Origin: Nemertoderma westbladi
Taxonomy: Eukaryota; Xenacoelomorpha; Nemertodermatida; Nemertodermatidae
Direction of reading: 5' to 3'
Assembly (NCBI GenBank): GCA_032718475.1
Contig: JAUCBJ010008206.1
Location: 1 to 58,355, forward strand
Length of the DNA stretch: 58,355 nt
In this document: positions 8,728 to 18,650 of the stretch, one piece after another
Layout of the letters: every line of letters starts with the position of its first letter
Numbering within the stretch: position 1 is the stretch's first letter
Notes under the pieces: generated by a model
Told to the model about the DNA's origin: nothing
Databases searched by the model: none
The model's input: the letters and a program-made list of their open reading frames with translations, nothing else
Program-made: the position numbers and the translations under genes

Positions 8728-11526
8728 TTACCTATCAAACATTTGTAAATCAAGTTTAACCAAAACTGAACCTTGTATAACCTCTGAAAGCTGAAGTTGG
8801 TGCATCACGGGTCCTCTGATCTTACTGCGCAATAGAGACTGCACTTGGGCGACGGCTAACTCGCAACGTCCTAGGAAGTCATCCGGACTGTACCGGTTCC
8901 TGTGGTAAACGGTGATGCTAAGAACCTCATTACCGGGGTCCTTAATCACGAACTGCATGGAGCAATGGAACTTGGGATTCAATGTTCCCTCCTCTATGCT
9001 AGTCCGCTTCTCCTGTGTCCCTATGGTTACTATCGAATACGGATTGGATTTCCCGTCGCGTCTACAGCCAACGAGACTCGAGGCCTCCTCCAGTACGAGC
9101 AGCAGTCTGCCGAGGACGACCCCGGTGCGCAGACCCCGGATGGATTCCTGACGACGCAACGTCCGACTCCGTCGCTCGTCGAACCCACCCGTAGCCTCGC
9201 GCATCGCCGCCAACCAACCCCGCAACTCCCGTTGCCCAGCCGCTCGCAGCGTGAACGTCTTACTCGGTGTCAACAACGTGAACTCCTCCTCGTTAAAACC
9301 CCCGTCCAACTTCAACTCGCTAAGTAGCAACGGTTCTCGGTAAACTTTCAGGTAGTGACTCTTCACTTCGGCAGAGAAAAGTTTTAAATGCGAACTTTTT
9401 GAAGGGGTCCCGGAAACAACCGTAAATAATATAAAATCGTTAGTTAAAAATGTAATCAATTCCTTCCCTGAATTTGACTTTATAAGCAAACCAGAGTGCA
9501 GAGATTTGCGATGGCCCATAGAATTGGTTACGGAATTAAAATATAGAGTCTCATTGAGGGAATCGGTTGCAACTACTCGGTCCAACCAACGCAATCGGTC
9601 CTGATTCTCTGAGGCGCGGACGCCCTCGTTAACTTGGCCGCACAGGTCCTGGGCCTGCAGCTGCGCCAAAAAAAGGTTCTCTTTATCGGGATGATCGTCC
9701 AGGGTTAGTTGGTGGATCTTTTCGAGAAGCAGCGGGTATTTGGTGACTCTTTGCATCGGTTTTATGAGGTAACTACTCAGCGACAACCCGTGCAATTCGG
9801 CGTGACGCTCCACGCACTTGTCGCAAAAGGAACGGAAGAGCGGCTCGCTCTCCAAGGCGTCTTGGAGGACGGCGAAGGAGTGCTGTTGGCCGGAGCAGAA
9901 CTTTATGTAGGGCGTCATGTGGGGCTGCTGCTCCAAACACACATCACCGATACAGTCAACAACCCCAGCGGAAAGGGAACGTCGCAAATGCATAGCCCGC
10001 AGAAAGTTACTACTGCAATGAATCACCTCATTCAAATTCAAAAATATACTGGAAAGTTGTTGGGAGGATAATATCTTAGCTGATTCTAACGGGTGGTAAT
10101 AAAAATTAAGAATCATTTGGAGGTCGTTCTGGAAAAGCGACTCAGTTTTAATTAGTTCCAAAATGCTCAACTGGCGTTTATCATTTATCTTGGAATCGGG
10201 TGCGCATGATCCTACGTTAGCATCGCTTAGGCGGCTTCCACCCATATATTCCTCATAAACACTCGTATCTACATCATTTGGAGAAGATTTCTCATGTTCA
10301 ACAACGATATTGTCAACATATAAGTGGTCGGATTTGCTGTTGGAAGCGATCAGACCGTCAGTTGATCCAATACAAATAGGATTATTAATGCTATTAGATA
10401 CCACAGGGAGGAGTTTACGTTTATTAAATAGCTCAATTTCATTTAGTTTTATTGATATTTCTTTATCTAGAAATGCCGTCGCGTTCCGTAGCGAATCGAC
10501 ACGCTCTAAAGCTGCTTCTCTATTTTCTAGAACGGCTATCTTTACCTCCTGAGCTCGAATCGACTTAGATCGCTCTTCTTCAATCTTATTTTTCTCCAAA
10601 ATAAAACAACGCCGTTCGTCGCAAAGATTACAAATTTTCGACGTAATGTCTCGCTGTTCTGCCATCCGCGATTCATATCGCGCGTTTAGCTCAATAATCT
10701 CCTCGTTGACACTCTTAATATTCGTTCGCCAAGAAGTAAGTTTTAACTTTAAGTTCGCGATCGTGGCGTGTGTATCTTCTAGATCCAGTTGTAAGGCCGA
10801 CACTTTGGACTTTAACTGTTTCATGACGATCTCCGTTCCAACTTGTATACCTGTCAGCATCGACAACTGTAGTTCGTCCATCTCCCCACGTTTACTTTGT
10901 ACATCTTCTATCTCGCTAACACTGTTATTAAGATTATTTACCGCTGTAGATGACCTGCATCTGCTTCCTGTAACTTCATCATCTCTATCATAATTCAGTT
11001 CTACCATCGATTTCCGTTTGTTTTCCAGGTATGCGCGGCCCAAGGCGAAATTAGCTTTCTTTTTATCTTCGACCGAGATTACTTTCCCGACACCAATACC
11101 CAACTCCGGGCTGTTTGTGTGAGGATTCTTGGTGAGTTTTCTGCAATAATAAGAAGGAGGAATCAGTTCCAATGGAACCACTTTGGGAAGCTGCTGGCCA
11201 CTGCAAGCGATGTCCCTGAGATGACAAGCTAAAACAAACTCATCGCATGTAAGTTTCCCGTCCTTATCAATGTCTGCCAGCAACCAGATACGGGCTAATT
11301 GAGATTGACTCAACCGCGACCTCGTCAATAGCTGTTTGACCTGATCCCCAGCGATGTAACCATAGCGGTTCGCATCCGCTTGGTTAAATAATTGCTTGTA
11401 TTTGAGTTTATTGTGACGTGGAATGTTCCAGAAGGTATTGGGTGCCCGGCATATACACATGAGTTTATTATCAATGGAGGCGGTACAGCCAGGCGCACGC
11501 ATTACATCAGCACTTCCAGAATTCAT
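8728..11526 (-). CDS. Intersectin-like protein (EH, coiled coil, DH-PH, C2), intronless, no SH3 domains
   Basis: The ORF is uninterrupted for about 930 codons. Numbering from an in-frame GTG at 11535: EH domain at about 41-130 with an EF-hand loop (D88, D90, D92, E99) and the NPF-pocket tryptophan W84; coiled coil about 235-375; DH (RhoGEF) about 455-640 with LIKPMQRVTKYPLLLEKI; PH about 665-775; C2 about 800-925. This is the intersectin order. Intersectin is an endocytic scaffold and Cdc42 exchange factor. The match is to the second EH domain; EH1 is absent, and the five SH3 domains normally between coiled coil and DH are replaced by about 77 residues. Metazoan intersectin genes are normally multi-exon, so this looks like a retrocopy or an intron-poor derivative kept open by selection. 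I chose ATG at 11526: it is the first ATG after an in-frame TGA about 30 bases upstream. An upstream exon cannot be excluded. Confidence 0.88.
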   Translation of the reverse strand: MNSGSADVMRAPGCTASIDNKLMCICRAPNTFWNIPRHNKLKYKQLFNQADANRYGYIAGDQVKQLLTRSRLSQSQLARIWLLADIDKDGKLTCDEFVLACHLRDIACSGQQLPKVVPLELIPPSYYCRKLTKNPHTNSPELGIGVGKVISVEDKKKANFALGRAYLENKRKSMVELNYDRDDEVTGSRCRSSTAVNNLNNSVSEIEDVQSKRGEMDELQLSMLTGIQVGTEIVMKQLKSKVSALQLDLEDTHATIANLKLKLTSWRTNIKSVNEEIIELNARYESRMAEQRDITSKICNLCDERRCFILEKNKIEEERSKSIRAQEVKIAVLENREAALERVDSLRNATAFLDKEISIKLNEIELFNKRKLLPVVSNSINNPICIGSTDGLIASNSKSDHLYVDNIVVEHEKSSPNDVDTSVYEEYMGGSRLSDANVGSCAPDSKINDKRQLSILELIKTESLFQNDLQMILNFYYHPLESAKILSSQQLSSIFLNLNEVIHCSSNFLRAMHLRRSLSAGVVDCIGDVCLEQQPHMTPYIKFCSGQQHSFAVLQDALESEPLFRSFCDKCVERHAELHGLSLSSYLIKPMQRVTKYPLLLEKIHQLTLDDHPDKENLFLAQLQAQDLCGQVNEGVRASENQDRLRWLDRVVATDSLNETLYFNSVTNSMGHRKSLHSGLLIKSNSGKELITFLTNDFILFTVVSGTPSKSSHLKLFSAEVKSHYLKVYREPLLLSELKLDGGFNEEEFTLLTPSKTFTLRAAGQRELRGWLAAMREATGGFDERRSRTLRRQESIRGLRTGVVLGRLLLVLEEASSLVGCRRDGKSNPYSIVTIGTQEKRTSIEEGTLNPKFHCSMQFVIKDPGNEVLSITVYHRNRYSPDDFLGRCELAVAQVQSLLRSKIRGPVMHQLQLSEVIQGSVLVKLDLQMFDR

Positions 11527-11539
11527 TGCTAACACAACA

Positions 11540-12520
11540 GAACAGCTAAATCAGGTTTATCACATTATTATGTTATGATGATGATGGTTTTGATAGTGAT
11601 ACAAATTTCTGCTGAAGCGTCGATAGCATACCTTAATGCTTAACCAGATTATTTGCCCGCTGAGGTAAAGTGTGGCATGGACTGATGGAGTGTATAGGCA
11701 GATAGGTCTGTAGGTTCCCTGGCCTTGCTTATATCCTAGAGCACCTTTCTGCCTTTCAGCCTTTAGATCCTGAACTACGGTACCGGTAACGGTACCGGAT
11801 ACTGTCATAGATCCTTCCCATACGAATTTAGATCCTTCCGATACTGCCATACGAACTTAGATCCTCAACATACGAACTTAGATCGTCAACATACTGATAT
11901 ATGGACTTAGATTGTAGATCCCACCTTGAGCTTGCATATATTGATCTACCCAGCTACCGTAGCTGTGTTAAAATGTGTTACAGTCTGACAGTGGCAAGTT
12001 TTTCTAACCAAAACAATAAACGACAGTGAAAAACAAGTATTTCGGGGTATTTTGGTTTGGGCTGTTGGGATAATTCGTAGGACCGTTTTTAAAACACTGC
12101 ACAAACAGACAAACAGTGCTACACGGTCAAGGCAGCAAGGGATCAAACAGGGGCCTCCTAGCAGCCTAATTGGAAGCCCAGGAATTTATCCACTAGTCTC
12201 AGAGTCTGCTAGTCCATGCAGGCAGATGCTTGAAAATAACAACTAGTTGCGGTAAATTGCGGTTAGTTACCAGGTTACGGAAAGTTGCGGTAAATTGCAA
12301 ATTGCGGTAGGCCTATGTTACGGTAACTTGCGGCAAGTTGCGGTTTTTTTAGTAGCTGACCGACATAAACAGATAAATTGGGATCTAAGTTCACGGTTCA
12401 CCTAGTTTGTAGTTAGGACCTAAGTTCTGAAGTTCACCTAGTTCAGTCTGTCAGTACCGGCCTGCCTGCCTGCCGGTAGTTTGTAGTTAGGATCCAGGTT
12501 GGAATTTATGTAGAGTTTGC
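11540..12520. other. Non-coding DNA with GAACTTAGATCC-type short repeats
   Basis: The segment at 11755-11915 repeats CATACGAACTTAGATCC with variants. The same motif recurs at 20355-20500, and its inverse (GGATCTAAGTTC) occurs near 12380. CAGTGGCAAGTTTTT..AACCAAAACAATAAACGA at about 11988-12025 recurs at 18328-18360, so the two flanks of the 12-18 kb repeat region share sequence. TTGCGGTAAATTGCGG-like repeats lie at 12245-12345. No gene is seen. Confidence 0.55.
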
Positions 12521-12527
12521 TCAACAT

Positions 12528-12650
12528 GTGTGGCGCGGATTAAGGATCCTGGCGCGTAGTGACAGGGGCGTGTGGCGCGGATTAAGGATCCTGGCGCGTA
12601 GTGACAGGGGCGTGTGGCGCGCATTGAGGATCCTGGCGGTCCTGGCGCGA
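12528..12650 (+). repeat. ~41-bp tandem repeat, three copies
   Basis: GTGTGGCGCGGATTAAGGAT, then CCTGGCGCGTAGTGACAGGG, repeats nearly exactly twice and then in a degenerate third copy. Confidence 0.8.
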
Positions 12651-12794
12651 ATATGGCAATGTGGATGTAGCGTTAGGTTAGGACAGTAGGAGGTAGCGTA
12701 GCAGTGCACTGGCGGCAACACATCCCACTCTATAGGCAGATAGGTGACAGGTCTATTTGAAATTATTCCATAGGTTTAAAAAGATTGAAAAATG

Positions 12795-13260
12795 TCCGCT
12801 CGCTTCGCTCGCGTTTATACTGTAAGCCTACCAGCCTACTCTTAGCACTCTGGCTGTGGACAAATGGAAACGGACAGATTACGCATGACCATAAAAAACA
12901 TGACTTGTTTCAAAAGTTTTTCAATTGTCAGATTCTTCAAACCAATAAGACCATGACAACCTGCATGATTCAGCAGAATTCCCATGCTCGTTACGCTCGC
13001 CAGCTCGCAATTTAAAGACATCTGCATTTCTGTATTTGAAAACAGTCGGTTTGCCTACTTTAAATAAGTAAATGCTGAAATGTTAAAATTTTCGTGCTCG
13101 CTACGCTCGCATCTTGATCACATCTGCATTTAAAAACAGTCAGTTGACGTTGACCTACTACTACTACAACTACAGCACTATCTGACTATTACTGTCAGAC
13201 TGTACCCTATATATGTTAACATAATTTTAAAATTTCCTTGCTCGCTACGCTCGCATTTTA
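12795..13260. repeat. Dispersed GCTCGCTACGCTCGC motif, four copies
   Basis: GCTCGCTTCGCTCGC (about 12799), GCTCGTTACGCTCGC (about 12985), GCTCGCTACGCTCGC (about 13098) and again (about 13241) occur every 110-190 bp in AT-rich DNA. Meaning unknown. The rest of 12.65-14.08 kb shows no gene. Confidence 0.6.
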
Positions 13261-14084
13261 ATGTTAAAATACTGTAGGGCTACAGCATTATAAACTGATA
13301 AATTATTACAATTAAGCAATTACAGAATTACTGCAAAATTTCATAGTCAACGGTTGGCTTGGCGCGCATTAGATATCATGGCTGGCGCGATTTTCGTTTA
13401 ACCAGAACGCGTGTGGCGCGCTTTTTGTCAGTATTCCATATAGGGTTAGGATCAAAGTTCAGAAGTTCACCTAGCTGCCTTCCTGCCTAGTCTTGTACAT
13501 GTAGTCCAGTCCAGTCCAGTCAGCCAGTAGTTAGGTAGTCAGCTAGTTACTGAGTTAGGTAGGAATGAATAGGATCTATCTACCGGTAAGTTCACCCAGG
13601 CTGCCAGGCCCAGATAAAGTAAAAAGTAGGCCTAAATTTTCTTCGGCCGATAGGCCAATGATTAGGCCTACGCACAAAGTCTAAAAGTCTGACGATTTAT
13701 TTCCAGTGTGGTCCCCCCAGGCAGTAGGCTACTGCAGTAGGGTTCCCTATCCAGATCGGGATATATTCAACCTTTCCTAAACAGCTAAAAGCGACCTAAA
13801 CTATGAAAAAGCGACCCAAATGGCGCCATCAAGCAGATAGATCAGAAAAAATGGGTTATATTCGTTTGTGCGATTGTGCCCCGCAAAGTGCTGAAGTCAG
13901 GAAGTGGTGTTACTGTGTCACTACTACCAGAACCAGACTACAAACAGACAGAGAATACTGCAGTTTAGTGTGTAGTACTGTAGTTTAGTACTGTATCTGC
14001 CTACCAGCCTACGTACATACTGACATAGCCCTACTATGAAATTTCAACAGTTTGTTACAGTCAGACAGTATCCCATAGAGGCTA

Positions 14085-17000
14085 CAGCGCGAAGATCTCT
14101 TAAACGTTTCAACAGATTGTTTCAGTATCAAACGTGCTGCACGAAGGTCTCTTAAACGATTCAACATATTGTTTCAGTATCTCAAATACTGCGCCCAACA
14201 GCCCAAAGGTCTCTTAAACGTTTCAATAGATTGTTTCAGTATCCAACGTGCTGCATGAAGGTCTCTTACGTTTCAATAGATTGTTTCCAATGTGCTGCAT
14301 GAAGGTCTATTAAACGTGTTTCATCAATAGATTGTTTCTACTACTAGGATCGGCATGCTGCATGCAGCTGCATTTTTAAGAATGCTGTGCCGGCTTTGTT
14401 TCAGTATCCAACGTGCTGCATGAAGGTCTCTTAAACGTTTCAATAGATTGTTTCAGTATCCATAAATCCAATGTGCTGCATGAAGGTCTCTTAAACGTTT
14501 CACCAGATTTTTCTCTCTTACACATTTCAACGAATTGTTTCAGTATCCCATATACTGCAAACTGGGCGAAGGTATCTTAAATGTTTCAATAGATTGTTAC
14601 AGAGTACCCCACCCCCACATGCTGCACGAAGGTCTCTTAAATGTTTCAACGGATTGTCTCAGTATCTCACATACTGCGCGAAGGTCTCTTAGACGTTTCA
14701 ATAGATTTTTTCAGTATCCAACGTACTGCATGAAGGTCTGTCTCTTAAACGTTTCAACAGATTGTTGACTCTTGGACATTTCAACGGATTGTTTCAGTAT
14801 CTCACATACTGCGCGAAGGTATCTTAAACGTTTCAACAGATTGTTTCAGTATCCAACGTGCTGCATGAAGGTATCTTAAACGTTTCAACAGATTGTTTCA
14901 GTATCCAACGTGCTGCATGAAGGTATCTTAAACGTTTCAATAGATTGTTTCAGTATCCAAAGTGCTGCACAATGGTATCTTAAACGTTTCAATAGATTGT
15001 TTCAGTATCCAAAGTGCTGCACAATGGTATCTTAAACGTTTCAATAGATTGTTTCAGTATCCAACAGTCCAACGTGCTGCATGAAGGTCTCTTAAATGTT
15101 TCAACGGATTGTCTCAGTATCTCACATACTGCGCGAAGGTCTCTTAAACGTTTCAACAGATTGTTTCAGTATCCAACGTGCTGCATGAAGGTATCTTAAA
15201 CGTTTCAACAGATTGTTTCAGTATCCAACGTGCTGCATGAAGGTATCTTAAACGTTTCAATAGATTGTTTCAGTATCCAAAGTGCTGCACAATGGTATCT
15301 TAAACGTTTCAATAGATTGTTTCAGTATCCAACGTGCTGCATGAAAGTCTCTTACGTTTCAATAGATTGTTTCAGTATCCAACGTGCTGCATGAAGGTCT
15401 CTTAAACGTTTCATCAATAGATTGTTTCAGTATCCAACGTGCTGCAACTGCATGAAGGTCTCTTAAACGTTTCAATAGATTGTTTCAGTATCCAAATCCA
15501 ATGTGCTGCATGAAGGTCTCTTAAACGTTTCATCAATAGATTGTTTCAGTATCCAACGTGCTGCAACTGCATGAAGGTCTCTTAAACGTTTCAATAGATT
15601 GTTTCAGTATCCAAATCCAATGTGCTGCATGAAGGTCTCTTAAACATTTCACCAGATTTTTCTCTCTTACACATTTCAACGAATTGTTTCAGTATCCCAT
15701 ATACTGCAAACTGGGCGAAGGTATCTTAAATGTTTCAATAGATTGTTACAGAGTACGCCACCCCCATATGCTGCACGAAGGTCTCTTAAATGTTTCAACG
15801 GATTGTCTCAGTATCTCACATACTGCGCGAAGGTCTCTTAGACGTTTCAATATATTTTTTCAGTATCCAACGTACTGCATGAAGGTCTGTCTCTTAAACG
15901 TTTCAACAGATTGTTGACTCTTGGACATTTCAACGGATTGTTTCAGTATCTCACATACTGCGCGAAGGTATCTTAAACGTTTCAACAGATTGTTTCAGTA
16001 TCCAACATGCTGCATGAAGGTATCTTAAACGTTTCAACAGATTGTTTCAGTATCCAACGTGCTGCATGAAGGTATCTTAAACGTTTCAATAGATTGTTTC
16101 AGTATCCAAAGTGCTGCACAATGGTATCTTAAACGTTTCAATAGATTGTTTCAGTATCCAAAGTGCTGCACAATGGTATCTTAAACGTTTCAATAGATTG
16201 TTTCAGTATCCAACGTGCTGCATGAAGGTCTCTTAAATGTTTCAACGGATTGTCTCAGTATCTCACATACTGTGCGAAGGTCTCTTAAACGTTTCAACAT
16301 ATTGTTTCAGTATCCAACGTGCTGCATGAAGGTATCTTAAACGTTTCAACAGATTGTTTCAGTATCCAACGTGCTGCATGAAGGTATCTTAAACGTTTCA
16401 ATAGATTGTTTCAGTATCCAAAAGTGCTGCACAATGGTATCTTAAACGTTTCAATAGATTGTTTCAGTATCCAACGTGCTGCATGAAAGTCTCTTACGTT
16501 TCAATAGATTGTTACAGAGTACGCCACCCCCATATGCTGCACGAAGGTCTCTTAAATGTTTCAACGGATTGTCTCAGTATCTCACATACTGCGCGAAGGT
16601 CTCTTAGACGTTTCAATAGATTTTTTCAGTATCCAACGTACTGCATGAAGGTCTGTCTCTTAAACGTTTCAACAGATTGTTGACTCTTGGACATTTCAAC
16701 GGATTGTTTCAGTATCTCACATACTGCGCGAAGGTATCTTAAACGTTTCAACAGATTGTTTCAGTATCCAACATGCTGCATGAAGGTATCTTAAACGTTT
16801 CAACAGATTGTTTCAGTATCCAACGTGCTGCATGAAGGTATCTTAAACGTTTCAATAGATTGTTTCAGTATCCAAAGTGCTGCACAATGGTATCTTAAAC
16901 GTTTCAATAGATTGTTTCAGTATCCAAAGTGCTGCACAATGGTATCTTAAACGTTTCAATAGATTGTTTCAGTATCCAACGTGCTGCATGAAGGTCTCTT

Positions 17001-17722
17001 AAATGTTTCAACGGATTGTCTCAGTATCTCACATACTGTGCGAAGGTATCTTAAACGTTTCAACATATTGTTTCAGTATCCAACGTGCTGCATGAAGGTA
17101 TCTTAAACGTTTCAACAGATTGTTTCAGTATCCAACGTGCTGCATGAAGGTATCTTAAACGTTTCAATAGATTGTTTCAGTATCCAAAGTGCTGCACAAT
17201 GGTATCTTAAACGTTTCAATAGATTGTTTCAGTATCCAACGTGCTGCATGAAAGTCTCTTACGTTTCAATAGATTGTTTCAGTATCCAACGTGCTGGATG
17301 AAGGTCTCTAAAAAGTTTCAATAGATTGTTTCAGTATCCAAATCCAATGTGCTGCATGAAGGTCTCTTAAACGTTTCATCAATAGATTGTTTCAGTATCC
17401 AACGTGCTGCAACTGCATGAAGGTCTCTTAAACGTTTCACCAGATTGTTCTCTCTTACACATTTCAACGAATTGTTTCAGTATACCATATACTGCGCAAA
17501 GGTATCTTAAATGTTTCAATAGATTGTTACAGAATACCCCACATGCTGCATGAAGGTATCTTAAACGTTTCAATAGATTGTTTCAGTATCCAAGATGTGC
17601 TGCACAATGGTATCTTAAACATTTCAACAGATTGTTACGGTACCCAGGTACCTCACGTACGTGCTGCATGAAGGTATCTTGAACGTTTCAACTGATTGTT
17701 TCAGTATCTCACATACTGCGCG
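14085..17722 (+). repeat. 52-bp minisatellite with higher-order organisation
   Basis: The monomer is close to GTTTCAGTATCCAACGTGCT, then GCATGAAGGTCTCTTAAACG, then TTTCAATAGATT, repeated about 65-70 times. Marker variants recur as blocks: GTTGACTCTTGGACATTTC at about 14763, 15912 and 16679, and a TTTTTCTCTCTTACACATTT-type variant at about 14508, 15657 and (as GTTCTCTCTTACACATTT) 17445. This shows duplication of multi-monomer blocks of about 770-1150 bp. ORFs of 60-77 codons across it repeat with the units and are not genes. Confidence 0.9.
14339..14395 (-). mobile_element. 57-bp 3' end of a LINE, 5'-truncated insertion
   Basis: The segment TACTACTAGGATCGG...GTGCCGGC matches the 3' end of the LINE copies at 27046 and 33480 and is flanked by a TTGTTTC duplication (14332-14338 and 14396-14402) inside the minisatellite. 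On the minus strand it ends in a short (TAG)n tail, as expected for target-primed reverse transcription. Confidence 0.8.
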
Positions 17723-17723
17723 A

Positions 17724-18238
17724 AGGCCAGGCCAGGCCAGGCCAGGCCAGCCCAGCCCAGCCCAGCCCAGCCCAGCCCAGCCCAGCCCAGCCCAGCCCAG
17801 CCCAGCCCAGCCCAGCCCAGCCCAGCCCAGCCCAGCCCAGCCCAGCCCAGCCCAGCCCAGCCCAGCCCAGCCCAGCCCAGCCCAGCCCAGCCCAGCCCAG
17901 CCCAGCCCAGCCCAGCCCAGCCCAGCCCAGCCCAGCCCAGCCCAGCCCAGCCCAGCCCAGCCCAGCCCAGCCCAGCCCAGCCCAGCCCAGCCCAGCCCAG
18001 CCCAGCCCAGCCCAGCCCAGCCCAGCCCAGCCCAGCCCAGCCCAGCCCAGCCCAGCCCAGCCCAGCCCAGCCCAGCCCAGCCCAGCCCAGCCCAGCCCAG
18101 CCCAGCGCAGCCCAGCCCAGCCCAGCCCAGCCCAGCCCAGCCCAGCCCAGCCCAGCCCAGCCCAGCCCAGCCCAGCCCAGCCCAGCCCAGCCCAGCCCAG
18201 CCCAGCCCAGCCCAGCCCAGCCCAGCCCATCCCAGCCC
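17724..18238 (+). repeat. (CCCAG)n pentanucleotide array, ~100 copies
   Basis: The array begins as four GCCAG units, then becomes a nearly perfect CCCAG repeat with one G substitution near 18107 and one T near 18229. It opens long frames on both strands (PAQPS or GWAGL repeats), which I regard as artefacts. It directly follows a truncated minisatellite monomer. Confidence 0.95.
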
Positions 18239-18361
18239 AGAAAGGCTAAAAAATTACCCCAAACAGCCAAAATACCCCAAAATAAGCTAACAATGTTTTT
18301 TAACAGCGAGGGAAAGGAGCAGGTTACAGTGGCAAGTTTTTTGAACCAAAACAATAAACGA

Positions 18362-18650
18362 GAGTGAAGAAAAATTTTTTAATTATTTTGGGGTAGGCCT
18401 AATTCGTCATTATTTTGGGGTAATTCGTCATTTTGCCATTTTTTGGGGTAATTCGTCATTTTGCCATATTTTGGGGTAAATTAAATTTCCAAAACAAAGG
18501 CTCAAAAAAAAGTATTTTGGGGTAATTCTAAACTATTTTGGGGTAATTATAAACTATTTTGGGGTATTTTGGGGTAGTTTTATACTATTTTGGGGTCTTT
18601 TGGGTATTTTGGGGTGTTTTGGGGTATTTTGGGCTAATTCGTAGGACCGA
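18362..18650 (+). repeat. TTTTGGGG-rich degenerate repeat
   Basis: About a dozen TTTTGGGGT blocks separated by AATTCGTCATTTTGCCA-like or AATTATAAAC spacers. It ends GCTAATTCGTAGGACCG, which also occurs (as GATAATTCGTAGGACCG) at about 12070. Confidence 0.8.

Noticed and set aside
8902-10993. Plus-strand ORFs of 80-141 codons opposite the intersectin-like gene
   Set aside because: Antisense shadows of a gene with clear domains on the minus strand.
14085-17722. CRISPR array
   Set aside because: Animal DNA, tandem monomers without unique spacers, higher-order duplication typical of a satellite.
17661-18367. Long ORFs across the CCCAG array on both strands
   Set aside because: A 5-bp repeat without stops opens frames automatically; PAQPS and GWAGL repeats have no start or end features of genes.
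18362-18650. Ciliate-type telomere (T4G4)
   Set aside because: Blocks are interrupted by spacers, internal to the window, and surrounded by animal elements.
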